NCBI RefSeq assembly: GCF_001039355.2
Contig: NW_019775291.1
Coordinates: 61,537-114,426 of the forward strand
Reading direction: 5' to 3'
DNA from: Lingula anatina
Taxonomy: Eukaryota; Brachiopoda; Lingulata; Lingulida; Lingulidae
Length of the DNA: 52,890 bases
In this document: piece by piece, positions 1 through 11,208 of the stretch
Layout of the letters: each line of letters opens with the position of its first letter
Position numbering within the stretch: position 1 is the stretch's first letter
Translations under genes and position numbers: made by a program
Notes under the pieces: model-generated
What the model saw: the letters and a program-made list of their open reading frames with translations, nothing else
Told to the model about the DNA's origin: nothing
Database searches by the model: none

Positions 1-1165
1 CATCTGACAAACTGCAATGATATGAGTTTATTTCCATTTTTGAAACTTTATTACACAATACATGATAACAAGTTTACCATCAGTTTTACATAATCAACTA
101 ATAATGTTGTAAAGATGCAGGAAATGTCAACCAAACACTTTAACATGTCTTATTAGTTAAATAATGAGACTGTTAACATGCCTAAGAATTGAATCTGAGG
201 AAATGTGAAACAAGACAGCACTGTTCTGACATGGGTTTATTTCCTTTTTTAACACTTTTTTTAACATAAAATAAACAGTTTACATAGTGTCTGTACATAA
301 AAAGGCTGAGTGATGTCAATTGATCTTGACTTCAGTTTCATCTCATCATCATACATGTATGTGTAATACTCAAGCTGACACCAGGACAATTGGTGGCATA
401 CACACTGATAAAATAAAAATATTCCACTTACTGTGTTATCTCTTTTACACTTCTCATATTAATGCACCAAGGTGTAATTTAATAATTAACCACAAGATTA
501 TCAGCAGATAATATAGAAGTTCACAGTTCAAGGTCTAGCACTTCATTCGGACCTTATCAATTCAACACTGTGCATAATAGGGTACTGAGGGAGGAAGGGG
601 TCTTCAGAGGATCACTTAGGATTATAAATGCCAAATATATGTACATGTATAGAGTTAACCATAAACATATGGTAATTACTCAATTTTTTTGATGGGGAAA
701 ATTGTGAATTTTTATAGATGCTGCATTTTTCAAAGTAATAATTTCTTAAAATTAGAATATTTCAATTGTGAAGTAGCCAGTAGGGCACAGGAGTGAGATA
801 TGAAGTTCACAGGATTCTGTGAGATTTTGTCATTTTCAGAGACATGTAACATATTGCCGAATGTTCGGGCTATCTAATGAACAGTGACTATAGCTGTCCA
901 CATGGTTTTCTGCTTTGTTTTTTTAGTGTAGTCACTGAAGAAGCAGGGAAAAGTATTGACTTTTTCGGCTCCCTGTGAATAAGCTCAAACAAAGCAAATG
1001 GGAAAGACTGTGTCAGTAGGTTTTGACAATCATAATATTGAACTAAAGACGTGCAAAGATGTGTTGTCAATGGAAGTTGGTATGTTAATTTGCACACATG
1101 CAAATTAAACTTCCGTGGCCTGTTAGGGTACAAGTAGACAAACAGCTGGTCACACAGGTGCATGA
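1..1165. other. Non-coding stretch, probably intron of the RMDN-like gene
   Basis: I see no exon I can support here. The stretch lies downstream of the first coding exon of the minus-strand RMDN-like gene, so it is most simply read as intron sequence. Short open frames on both strands have no recognisable domains and low-complexity composition. Confidence 0.5.
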
Positions 1166-1336
1166 CAATAGTCTGAACATTCAATAGTCAGAAGATCCTA
1201 ATGTTCCTAATGTTCACTATAAAACTTTCAGACCAACAAACCGTTTTATTAAACAACTGATAAAATGTTACGATTTTTCAGACCAATAAACTTTGCACCA
1301 AAGTACATTCCGATCAGTGAACCTTCGGACTATCGA
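1166..1336. mobile_element. MITE-like inverted repeat, GTCCGAAGGTTCA family
   Basis: The left end reads CAATAGTCTGAACATTCAATAG. The right end, read on the other strand, is CGATAGTCCGAAGGTTCA. The interior contains further 'gaccaat(a)aac' units. The same motif set is much better preserved at 34074-34211. It is short, has inverted ends and no coding capacity, so I read it as a degraded non-autonomous DNA element. No clear target-site duplication was found. Confidence 0.5.
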
Positions 1337-1446
1337 AATATTACCGGTCATACAGTCATCGTAATTTACTTCTGCATGGTATTAGTACAAGCAAATTAAC
1401 ACTTTTGGGCAGTTTGGTGTTTTTATCCAACCGTCTGAAAACTCAC

Positions 1447-1775
1447 CCTTCTAATGCTTCTTCATAAACATCATCCTCATCGCCTGAGCTCGTCGCAGAA
1501 ACATAGCCCGGAATACGTTGTTTAGCTCGGAGGATTGAACCACCGGTTGTAGATCTACCGGTAGCACCGACGCTGGCGGTTGCTCCGTCTATTTTTTCTT
1601 GAAGACGTTTGATTTCATCTCTTAAATTATTTACCGAGCAAGTTAGCTGATTCAGTTCTGAGTTAACATTTCTAGTTAATCTGTAATATAGAATGAGTGT
1701 CGTGGCCCCAATTGTTATCCCGGATATAGACAAAATCACCGATGAATTCTCTCCCAGAAGAACAGACATACTCAC
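1447..1775 (-). CDS. RMDN2/3-like protein, first coding exon (partial)
   Basis: One coding exon of 109 codons plus two bases, starting at ATG 1775 and ending at a GTGAGT donor (1441-1446, minus strand). The rest of the gene lies outside the window. Residues about 10-31 form a hydrophobic membrane segment. A short amphipathic, coiled-coil-like stretch follows (about 38-65), then a Ser/Thr-rich linker and the acidic tail GYVSATSSGDEDDVYEEALE. This order (N-terminal anchor, coiled coil, then a Tyr/Ser/Ala acidic patch) matches RMDN2 and RMDN3/PTPIP51. RMDN3 is an outer mitochondrial membrane protein that tethers mitochondria to the ER through VAP binding and has a C-terminal TPR domain. The TPR part is not visible here, so the family call rests on architecture and the FFAT-like patch. 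It is head to head with GCHFR. Confidence 0.55.
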
Positions 1776-2059
1776 GACACTGTGGCCTCACTTTACTTGA
1801 GTGGCGTAACTAAACATGACCTTGTTTTTACTCAAAGGTCATTCAAAAGTTCCTTTGAGCCGCTTATACAGTAATAAATAAAAATACAGCATAGTTGATT
1901 AAGGAATTTAGCGGACGCTGTGGGCGATTTTTCTGATATTATTACTTTATATAGTTTTTTTTGACAACTAGTTTGCCTTATTCAGGAACTTGATCCTCCA
2001 TGATTTTAATGCTATAAGAGATAAGGAAATGTAGAACAAACCTTCTTACGCTTGCCACA
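1776..2059. promoter_or_regulatory. Putative bidirectional promoter, RMDN-like / GCHFR
   Basis: Only 284 bp separate two divergent start codons, ATG 1775 (minus) and ATG 2060 (plus). No TATA box is obvious close to either start. An AGGTCA half-site lies near 1837-1842. A shared promoter is inferred from spacing alone, and either gene could have an upstream non-coding exon. Confidence 0.5.
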
Positions 2060-3832
2060 ATGCCATTTGTTATCATATCCACTCAAATTAGATTGGTAAG
2101 GTAGCAACTGATTGATGCACATAATTGTAACTTGCATTTAAAATTTAAATGGTTTTTATTTACTGGGAATTTTTTTCTGTGAGAAATGCAAGGGGTAGGG
2201 TAGGGTGGGTCGGGTACATACCGGTACATGTATATGCTTCTTCAAGTTATAGTACTTGTACATGTACTGTACGTACTTGTACCAGTAAACTCAGGACCCT
2301 TTTACTGGGGAGCATGCAGCGGGGGATTTAGTTTCTGAAAGTTTGTTTGGTTTCTGAAAAATATATCACACCAATATTCCGATGTTGAAATTAGAATTTT
2401 GACTACCTAAACTGTACCAAAGGGCACCCTTTGCCCTCCAAAACACCAAAAATTTTCCGGGGCCCTTGACCAGGCAGATGGTTGGCTTAGGATCCGAGGC
2501 CTGTCATTCTGGACCCCCCATCTGGATCCGCCCCTGGCATGCACATGCATGTGTTCATATGTCATGCTGTTCAACAATTTGTCAACATTCTACAGGAACA
2601 TATTTTGTGAATCATGGTAGACTTCAGTTGTCGTATTGAAAATTTTAGAGTTGAGGAGCATAAAGGTGTTGGAAATGTTGAACTACCATGCAGTAAACAA
2701 ATGGCAGTCAGGGGCGGATCCAGAGATATTTTCTGACAGTCTTCCAAATTATCTTTATTGATCCATCCTCCATTTTTGACTGTCTTCCAACAGGAAAAAA
2801 TAGATACCTGTCAATGTAAACTTGAAAATCTGACCATCTTCCAGAAGACCCAGAAGACGGCCTAAATCTGCCCCTGGCAGTGACAGTTTATAATTATTTG
2901 CATCACATCTACTCAGTACTAGTAATTGGCATTTTACATTTTTGTACAAAAAAATTTCCGATAAATAGTTTTCTTTCTTTTAGTTTTTTTTTTTATTTTC
3001 TAGGAAAAAGGACCAACAGTTGTAGGGGATGCAGATAGTGATCCAGAACTTATGAAGTTTCTGGGAGCAGAGCTTGTGCAGCAACTAGGAAATGATTTGT
3101 AAGTGCTTTATGTTAATGCATACCCAATAATGAAAATATTAATGCTTCCCATTGTAAGATTGTCCTGTGAAAATTTTATAATTTATCAATTTTTGGGGTT
3201 ATATGGTATTTTTCTCAGACTAAACAAAATTTTGATTTTTGACACCCTGACACAACTAAGCAACATTCTCGGGAAATTACTTAATCAATAACCCATGCTA
3301 AAGTGTTTTTTTTTTGTGTGCTTAAAACATGCTTAAAATTGTAAGAATTTTTACTCAGAATTTGATTTTTAGCAACTTCGGCTTTCTTAAACCAAATGTG
3401 TGACTTCTTATAGCATGACTTATGTTCATATACATCCAAGTATATTTAGTTGTAAGATTATTAGGTCCTGCACCCTAAACAAAAGAAGATGTGTGGTTTT
3501 ACTTCACTTTGTACTGTAGTTTATATGAGCGCAGACAATAGTTAATAAATAAAATGTAAAATAGTTTATTTGTAAATTATTTGTTTTTGTCAGTTATATT
3601 TTTTACCTGATATTTGGGCAAATTATGACAATTTGGACTGTTATCCGTACAATTATAGTGCTTTACCATTTTCAGCTCCCAGTATGAAGTATCATGTAGT
3701 CCAAGAGTAGTTTTAAACCAACTGGAGAAGAAAGGATATAAAGTTTTGGGTATGACAGGAATAGGGCAGACTTGCATATGGACTCTTCACCTGCCTTTGG
3801 AACAGTCCACGCAAAATGATGGAGACTTTTGA
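2060..3832 (+). CDS. GCHFR: GTP cyclohydrolase I feedback regulatory protein
   Basis: Three coding exons: 2060-2095, 3004-3098 and 3676-3832, joined by GT-AG introns with phases 0 and 2, giving 95 residues. GCHFR (GFRP) forms a ring that docks on GTP cyclohydrolase I. It mediates end-product inhibition by tetrahydrobiopterin and stimulation by phenylalanine, so it tunes BH4 supply for aromatic amino-acid hydroxylases and nitric oxide synthase. Recognisable family blocks are the N-terminal MPFVIISTQIRL, then KGPTVVGDADSDPELM with the following L-G-A, then LGNDF, and near the C-terminus KVLGMTGIGQT followed by a Trp and Leu-His. The first exon is tiny (12 codons), but its sequence and donor GTAAGG fit the family start exactly. 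The C-terminus is about 11 residues longer than the 84-residue human protein, ending in an acidic/polar tail. Intron 1 holds a MITE (2709-2876). Confidence 0.93.
2709..2876. mobile_element. 168-bp MITE, CAGGGGCGGATC ends, in GCHFR intron 1
   Basis: The left end is CAGGGGCGGATCC and the right end is GATTT/TCTGCCCCTG, the imperfect inverse. Flanking GCAGT is present on both sides (2704-2708 and 2877-2881) as a likely target-site duplication, possibly the remnant of a longer one. CAGGGG-type ends are common in hAT-like MITEs, but superfamily assignment is inference. A related GGATCCGCCCCTGGC end lies at 2524-2538, hinting at a second, older copy just upstream. Confidence 0.65.
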
Positions 3833-4393
3833 ATTGTGTAGGCATGTACAAAAAATGTAAATGCACTGTATGAAGCTTGGGAAGTTGACTTATAGTTATA
3901 CATATCAAACCATAAATTTATACCATAAATTCATTGTATGTTAAAAATGAGATGCATCATTTGTTTAAAGGGTATGGAGGCTATTGATAAGTGCGAGAAT
4001 AAAGAGATTTTTGTTATTGATAATCAACGCAATTATTACATTAATAAAATTCAAGAATTGTTCAAGAAAATATGTTCAGATGCAAGGCATAAACAGAGTT
4101 TACATTGGGCTGCTGCTTTGAACATTAACGTGAGCTTCAGAGGTGTAGAAGAAGCTTTCATTTAAGCCTTTTTTATATTCTTAATCAAACTTTATATACT
4201 AGTAAAACAACAGGGTTTGTGAATGTTATCTGAAGAACAGTTAGCAACGGATTGTTGTGAGTTATTTATCATTCCAAACCATGAAACAACACTACATATA
4301 ACCTCACCTGCTCAAGGTCATACCATAGATCATCCAATATATCTTGTGACATGCAACTTCTGGAATTCCATGGGAATTACAAATATACACAAT
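3833..4393. other. Region downstream of GCHFR, no supported gene
   Basis: This probably contains the GCHFR 3' UTR. Two plus-strand open frames follow (3938-4165 and 4223-4483). They have no recognisable domain and the second runs into the repeated block, so I do not call them genes. An exon of an unknown gene cannot be excluded. Confidence 0.35.
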
Positions 4394-4488
4394 AAATATT
4401 CAGTATTGCAAGCAGTATCAGGACATGTTCAATACCCAGTAGGCTTAAACACCTTAAACACTTGTAGTCAAGTAAAAGAATGACTTAG

Positions 4489-5195
4489 GTTGGAAAAAAT
4501 GTTAACGAAGGTTTCTCAACTGAATCCGGTCCAGTTTTGGGTCAATATAACCCAGATAATTTCCCACTGAAATCCAACCATGACCTTGACCTCTGATGAT
4601 AAAAAAAAACTATTGTCCTTTAATTCCATGACTCTAATCTTGCACATTATTAAGAGGTTTGACCATCAGTGAATTTCTACAGTAGTTTGAGTGAATTGTT
4701 ATTGGATCTGAAATGTCACTTTTGTATATGTTTGGATGCATATTTGACCTTGTCATACTTAATTTTACCCTTGGTCAGTTAAATGCAACATTCACAAAGG
4801 AGGCCTCTTGTGTGCAGTTTTTAATATGAGCTATAGAAATCATAAAAGTCACTTTTGAAAGAATAAAGAAAGTTGGTGCTATATTTTAAGCTATATTGGT
4901 CCTTTTTTTTAGATTGACCTTGACATTTAGGCATGATCTTGACCACTGATGACTTCCAAACATTTTTCAAATGAATGTCCATGCCTTTGAACATTAGAGA
5001 TGATACCTCTCACAGTTTCTAAGTGACCCAGTTCCGTTGATATGCCCACTAAACACCCTCCCCTATGCACTGACGGCCATTTTGGATTTTTGGCACTTTG
5101 CCAAGGGTGGATTCTGATGGGAAATTATCTGGGTTATATTGGCTTAAAACTGAACCGGAATCAGTTGAGAAACCTTTGTTAACTTTTTTTCCAAC
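4489..5195. mobile_element. Non-autonomous element with ~86-bp terminal inverted repeats
   Basis: The left end starts GTTGGAAAAAATGTTAACGA and the right end finishes with the inverse, ...AACTTTTTTTCCAAC. The two arms stay similar over about 86 bases, including GGTTTCTCAACTGA and AACCCAGATAATTTCCCA. The interior has repeated TTGACCTTGA motifs and no coding potential. The minus-strand open frame at 5049-5282 lies in the right arm and is not a gene. Confidence 0.65.
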
Positions 5196-6109
5196 TTCAG
5201 TGGGGAAATTTCGTTCGTTTACTGGACTATTGAAAGAAAAAAGCAGGCATGATTGAGGCATCAAACCAAGTACATGTTTCATACAAGTAGCAGATATATA
5301 TTCAAATGTAGCTCTGAAATGAGGCTATGCAAGAGGATGAGATCTTTCTGCCAGACTGGAATTTTCCTTGGGGGGAAAAGGCAATTTTCTCCTACTGATA
5401 AATTGTTGCTTTACTGGTCCACGAATGCCGCACGAAAAGGGACATATGGGCAGTATACATTGTACGGACGGGCATTGTACCCTAATCGCGTGACCTTAAC
5501 TGGTCAAATATCAATCAACATATATAAATTATGTTTGTCAAGTTACTTTACTAAAGCGATCATGATCATGTAGTACGTGAAATGGAGGAGATATAAATAA
5601 ACCAGATGGTCATTGTTGCCCTGAAGGAAGGACAGTCATCAAAGAAGCCATGAACCTGGTGGGTCCCCCACTGATTGGCACAACACAGAAGAAAGAGAGA
5701 GAATATTCGTTCTTTAATTACCGAAAATGGATCGGTTCAAGAATTTAGAAAAAAAAAAAAAAAAAAAAAAAACATGGAGGCGGGTATGACACCGCTGGTA
5801 CTCAGATGTCCTGCCTCTGTTGAAAAATACGGTCCCCTTTGAGAATAAAAAAAAAATTTACGTTCCTATCACTGGCCGATCTTTGAGCATTCATTCTGCA
5901 ACCAAAGCGATGCTTGTGCCTCCTTTCGGTGCAGTTTCATGGTTGCACAAAGGACGCAGAAAGGACGCCGTCCAGTATAAAGGGGGTTTTAGCGATCACC
6001 GTGCTTCCTTTGAGTGTCCAACAGCGACCTGTCCAGTTTCATGGTCGCGCAAAGTACGGAGAAATAACGTCATCCACTGTAAAGGGGGTTTAAGAATGTT
6101 TTATCGCGG

Positions 6110-6329
6110 GTCCTATATTTTACAGCGATCTATCTTTGTGGGGAGTCTCACTAGATAACTGTCAGCTTAGCCTGCTTAAGCGTCTGCCCCGCCTACTAAA
6201 AGGTGTAAGGGGGTAATTAACTATGGTGCGCGCCCGGCTGACTGCAATTTGGCGTGAACCCCCAGGGAGTTAGGTCGATCTAAATCTCAATCTCTGGATC
6301 GATCTAAATCTCTGGGAATGCACTCTTAG
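6110..6329 (-). mobile_element. 214-bp MITE family copy (old, inverted orientation)
   Basis: Shares the internal blocks GGGGAGTCTCACTAGAT, GTAAGGGGGTAATTAACT, CCCAGGGAGTTAGGTCGATC with the intact copies at 22177-22390 and 32122-32335. Its ends have decayed. Confidence 0.7.
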
Positions 6330-7718
6330 ACAAGCCAACAATTTAAAAGGGGGGTCTTTTTAAGAAAAAGTGGAGCTTTTACCATAAACTCTCCGTTTAC
6401 CTATATATAAAAGTTTACCCAGAGGGCAGCTTTTCCCAGCAAGAAGTGGAGTTCGACTCCCCCCCCTCTCCCCCCCGGCTTTGAGCCTGAAGATAAACGA
6501 GGCAAAATTCTGTTCTTAGTCAGTATTGTGGGCACCAAAAGTTCTTTTAAAGTTTGGTGTTATTGCAATTCCCCTGTTGTTACGAAAATTGTTTTTTCTG
6601 GATTGACAAATGGTAAAAGAAACTACGATGTAAAAAGATATAGAACCAACCAATCCAGGACAGACACATCCCAAATCACACAATAATACCTCAGAGCTAA
6701 TGCACATTCCTAATTATAGTTTTATCGAACCTCGATGTCTCAAGTTCTTATAACTCTAATGGTCTAGGAGTAGGTAGCAGAAACTACGATGTAAAAAAAA
6801 AAAAGATAAATAAAGAGTAAACCATCTCCAGGGTCAGACACACCCCATGTCACACTTGAATTCGGAAGGGCCCTTACGATAGGTTTGTCAATCCCCAACG
6901 TTTCAAGTTCCTAATGGTCCGAATTTTTTCTTTTTTCTGTTGTCTATGGTAATATATACTATAATTAATCAACAAGAGTCCAGAGTCCGGTTAAACAGTG
7001 TTTCATTTTTTTTCCTATGTAATTTTTCAAACATATACTTGAAGGATCCTAGACACGGTGATAAGATAAAACTGTGTTTTTATCTGAGTTTTTTCAGTGA
7101 TTTTTGAATAGCCGTGAGAAATAAGTAACATTATAATTATCTCTAAGTACTGATGTTGTTGCTATTACTATTCAAAGTGACGGGCGTGAACTTTCTGTGG
7201 CTGACGCCACTGTTCATTCCGACAGACTTCCTTAAGGGTATTGTAGGCCTTTATTATCATCCAGATACCGAAAATGAGTTTTTTCTTGCATCTAATTATC
7301 CAATATATTTGTGCTGATTTAAAACAATAAAAATCCCCTCGAAAATATTAAATATCGGCGTTTAGGCCTATATTCCTCGTTGCAATGCATACCGGTAGGC
7401 AACTCGAAGCTTTAATCGTCAATTTAAATTTAAGGGGAGTAATGGCGAGAAGTTTGGACGAAAAAAAAAATGCTGCGCTTTTTTTTCTTTAAGTGATCTT
7501 AAAAACCTATACCTCGACCTTTATTTTCTCAACGGTTTCGTGTGAGACATGCTTTGGGGTTCAGGATCAAATAGGCAAAGTTTCAGAGAAAGGCCTATTT
7601 AAGCGTCCTCAGCGGAAAGAGCCTTAAAGGAATTGCGTCAGGCCGTCAAAATGACTTGAACTTCTTGTACATAATCTTCAGAAAACATGTCCAACTAAAG
7701 ATATCTTTATCAAAATAT

Positions 7719-7723
<5 letters not shown>
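6330..7723. other. Gene-free stretch unique to block 1
   Basis: Holds purine-rich and G-rich runs, and a short repeated unit containing GCAGAAACTACGATGTAAAAA (near 6777) that recurs in weaker form near 6620. No exon, RNA gene or intact element is visible. The 82 to 112-residue open frames near here have no family resemblance. Confidence 0.4.
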
Positions 7724-7779
<56 letters not shown>

Positions 7780-7788
7780 TGTGTGTGG
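7724..7788. repeat. (CT)n(GT)n compound microsatellite
   Basis: About 39 bases of CT repeat run directly into about 25 bases of GT repeat. Confidence 0.97.
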
Positions 7789-8831
7789 GTATTTGTTAAG
7801 TAGCCTAATTGGAACATCATGTTTTATCCTAGGATTTAATTTTTGAATTTTTGTGTTATGAGATTTGCGTGTTGTTATGTAGTGATTTTTGTGTTGTGAG
7901 GTTCGTGTGTGTTTTTGTGTCGCTGTTTTTATTTTTGTGTTGTGGCTCTTACACTCTTCCGTACACTAGGCCTACTTTTCTTGTCACATAAAACGACTAC
8001 AGCGCCACCTTTTTAAGAGAGGAGGTCCCGGATGCAGGGAGAAGGTCAGAATGTCCCGGATGTGGTAGCCATTGCTAGTGTTGTGTACTGAGGTGGTAAT
8101 AGATCAACCCTCTCTGAAGGTGTTAGGTTAGTATGTAATACCGTCACATTTGAAAAAGAAACATTAATGATACTGAACAAGCGTATTTTTTATGTCTCCC
8201 GAGTTGACAGACCCTATATCTGAAGAGTAAACATTGCTAACGTGAATAGGACCAGGCCGCTTCAATTTTAATTTTTATGAATTTGTGCACGAATTATGAA
8301 CTTAAAGTCACTGATGATTGATGTTTTACTTAATGTTGACATTCGTACACAGTTATCTGTGTAACTTGCACAATTAGGTTTATCAAGTTACTGTTATAGT
8401 CTTCTGACACGCATCCAAAATTGGGATGCAAAGCGTTGGCAGTACATGTAGTTTAACTCAATTACTGGAAAATAGAACTGATAATTCATAGGTCCCACTC
8501 AGAATAGGGGACTAACAAGTCCGAGGGTCCAATGTGGACCCACTTGAGTACTTCCCCACGGGATATCCATTCAGTGTCTATTATTGGATCAGACAGCAAG
8601 CTTTGTAGTGGGTTGCCATATTTGAGCCTTGGACTATTCTGAATGGGCCCATAGGCAGGACAACAAGCCTCACACTAGTTTTACTCTCTCTTCAAGGGGG
8701 TTAAACTCCCAAGGAGAAGGAACGTTGGCTGGATGTTATTTTTTTTAAATATAATACAGCTGCTTTTTTTCAAAAAGAATGAAGAAATAAAAAAAAAATT
8801 GTATTTTTAGATTCCCAAAAAAGAATAAAAA

Positions 8832-9462
8832 ATGGCTGATCAAATAAAGAAGCCAGCCATTGTAGGAAAATACAAACCTGCCACAGCAACGCCTGGGATT
8901 TGGAAATCACCCACTACACTAAATACTCCCCAAAGTATCCCAGCAAGAATTATAACCAGTCCATGGAAGAAATTTTTTTGGGACTTTGGAAAGTATCCAG
9001 CCGTTGTGATTGCAGTCTTAACGCCTTTAATGTTCTGGCCCATCGCAAGGGGATGTAAGTTTTGTTGTGTATTTTTTTAACATTTGAAATGTTTGGCAGA
9101 AATTGGAATCAACATTAAGATGTATTTAATATTTGTGTAATTCTTAGTTGCAGTAATCTCTGGAAACATTCCATATTCTTCCCTCGTACAAAAGTGATTC
9201 AACTTGAACTTGCTTATTTATTTATTAATTCTATACGTAGTAACCACATGTTCATGTATTATGAAGGTTAAATGATTTATGTAAAATGAGCCAATAATTA
9301 TAATAATATGATAATTACGAAAACATTTGATCAAAGTGTAATTTCATTTATATAATCATTATGATTGTAATTTCAATTTATGAAACTTGCCTTCCTTTTT
9401 ATTCATAGTTAATAGCATAGGAAATAAGAGGGAGTGGAAGAGACTTGGTATTGAATGGAAGC
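8832..9462 (+). CDS. 106-residue single-pass membrane protein, block 1 copy (exons 1-2 only)
   Basis: Exon 1 is 8832-9054 and exon 2 is 9409-9462, with donors GTAAGT in both cases. The third exon is missing from this block because the block breaks off at the N at 11100. The encoded protein is identical in sequence to the block 2 copy over these exons; see 15059-17918 for the description. The start ATG sits in AAAAATGG just after an acceptor-like TTTTTAG, so at least one non-coding 5' exon is likely upstream. I think this is the same locus as the block 2 copy, seen on the other haplotype. Confidence 0.7.
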
Positions 9463-9669
9463 GTAAGTACAAAGATGTATATTCTTTTATAAAAAGAAAT
9501 GGGAAATTAATCTATACAGTCAAGTAGTTCATTGTTTATATGATTATAACATGAATTCCACTTAAAATTGCACCACCAGCGTGAGTGCTGGGGGAACACA
9601 TGGTTTTACCCTTAACCTGTCTCATCCACTGAATGACGGCAGATAAAATTCACAGATAAGGCCCTGTCA

Positions 9670-10320
9670 CACTTATTCAGAATCAGCAGTAATCAAGCAG
9701 AATGAGCTGGAATGAAGAATGTTAAAAAATCGGGCCACATTTGGGAGGAAATTTTAAAATGACCTTAATCCTGTAAGAAAACCGTTGGAATACTCAGAAT
9801 GCGCTTCCAACCTGCCTGGAATGATTCATGCACATTCCGAGTGTATTACCTCCCAAATGCAGTTGGAACACATTAGGAATTTCGATAATGCTCTCAGGAT
9901 GCAATCAGAATTTTTAGAATGCAATTCGAATGCCATACAAGTGTGGTTCGATTGCTGGCCCAAATAGGAATTCGAGATGCATTCAAGTTGCATTCCGGCT
10001 CATTTGAGCCACATGCGGAATAATCTGGCAGGATTTGAAGTGTCTTGCCATTTCGGTTCTCCCTCAGATGCGAACATAATGTTTCGAATGCTGTAAGAAT
10101 ATTAAGAATGCACTCATATTGCAGTTAGAATACACTTCGAATGCCATGATTCTATATTTTCCCATTTGGGATGCACTTCAAACGTTTTGAGCATGAGCAA
10201 AACATTTGGACTGGACATAAGAATGGGCCTGTGTATTTGGAATGCACTTAGAACTTCTAGAATGCACTTAAAATTTCCAGGATTATACAAAGAATTTTCA
10301 TTCCGACGACATTCTGCCTC
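9670..10320. repeat. Degenerate array rich in GAATGC / GCATTC
   Basis: GAATG or its complement CATTC recurs dozens of times at irregular spacing over about 650 bp, for example GGAATGATTCATGCACATTCC and GAATGCACTTAGAACTTCTAG. It lies in intron 2 of the 106-residue protein gene and recurs in block 2 (15897-16547). The open frames here (9785-9967, 10166-10411) are by-products of the repeat. Confidence 0.55.
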
Positions 10321-10377
10321 TAGTGTAACTAGGGTATTACCACATCTTCTTGTAGACTATAAGGACCTGTGTCATTT

Positions 10378-10990
10378 TTATGTACAGACACAGATATGTC
10401 TGTACGTGTAGACGTCACCTGCGTCTGTCTTTGCTGCTGTCACTGTCACCATTGCCATTCACTTTCACCACTGAAACGATGAGTGGAAAAACATTTTACC
10501 TTTTGGCTTGAAACTTACAGAACTGTTGAATATACATAAAATGCAGGTTGGGGTCGAAAATCAGCATGATCAGGCCATTTTTTTCAAAGGTTATGCTGGT
10601 TTTTATTTATTTATTTTTTTTATTTATTTATTTATTTTTTTGCATATTTTATCCACCATTATGCAGATAACATGAATTCCATGTAATATTATGCATAAAA
10701 ACTTTTAGGACTGATTCATAGGACTAATATATGGATCAAGTACCAAAATTAACTTTTTTGGTTCAGTTTTGATGAAGTGAAGCCTTTTTTGTACATGAGT
10801 GGTTTTTCCTCAGATTTAATTCTTTGGCATGTTAACAGTGTCACTATTGAACTAATTAGATATGTAAAAGTGTTCTTTTGACATTTTCTGCATCGTAACA
10901 ATATTGTTGGTAAACCTGTTTTTTTTTGTATTGTGTAATAAAGTATCAAAAATGGAAATAAAGTAAAATCAGTGCATTTTGTCAGATTCA
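10378..10990. repeat. Dispersed repeat starting TATGTACAGACAC...
   Basis: Begins with a palindromic TGTACAGACACAGATATGTCTGTAC, then GTCACCTGCGTCTGTC, then 'ttttggcttgaaacttacag' and 'tcgaaaatcagcatgatcagg'. The same order of motifs occurs at 13266-13620, 16605-17215, 19889-20340 and 22862-22997, so this is a dispersed repeat family of unknown class. No coding potential is visible. Confidence 0.55.
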
Positions 10991-11208
10991 ATCCCTCACT
11001 ATGTTCTAATCTCAGAATGTAGCAAATTAGACACTTAAAATTGTTTTATTGATATTTTCCCCATCTAAACATTTTTTTAGGTTGATCATTTAAAAATGAN
11101 CAGTATACACAATAAATATTCAGTATTGCAAGCAGTATCAGGACATGTTCAATACCCAGTAGGCTTAAACACCTTAAACACTTGTAGTCAAGTAAAAGAA
11201 TGACTTAG

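Larger units (their letters stand above)
4394..11099. repeat. Block 1 of a near-identical tandem pair (assembly duplication)
   Basis: 4394-6329 matches 11104-13034 and 7890-11097 matches 14134-17317, nearly base for base, with small indels in homopolymers. The block ends in a single N at 11100, after which the sequence restarts at the equivalent of 4394. The middle (6330-7890) has no counterpart in block 2. Single-N junctions and allelic-level divergence point to two haplotypes placed in series rather than an ancient duplication. Confidence 0.8.

Noticed and set aside
3938-4483. Two consecutive plus-strand frames after GCHFR
   Set aside because: No recognisable domain or clear splice sites, and the second runs into the repeated block. 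More likely 3' UTR or intergenic sequence.
5049-5282. 77-codon minus-strand frame repeated at 11769-12002
   Set aside because: Lies in and next to the right arm of an inverted-repeat element. The apparent conservation only reflects the duplicated assembly block.
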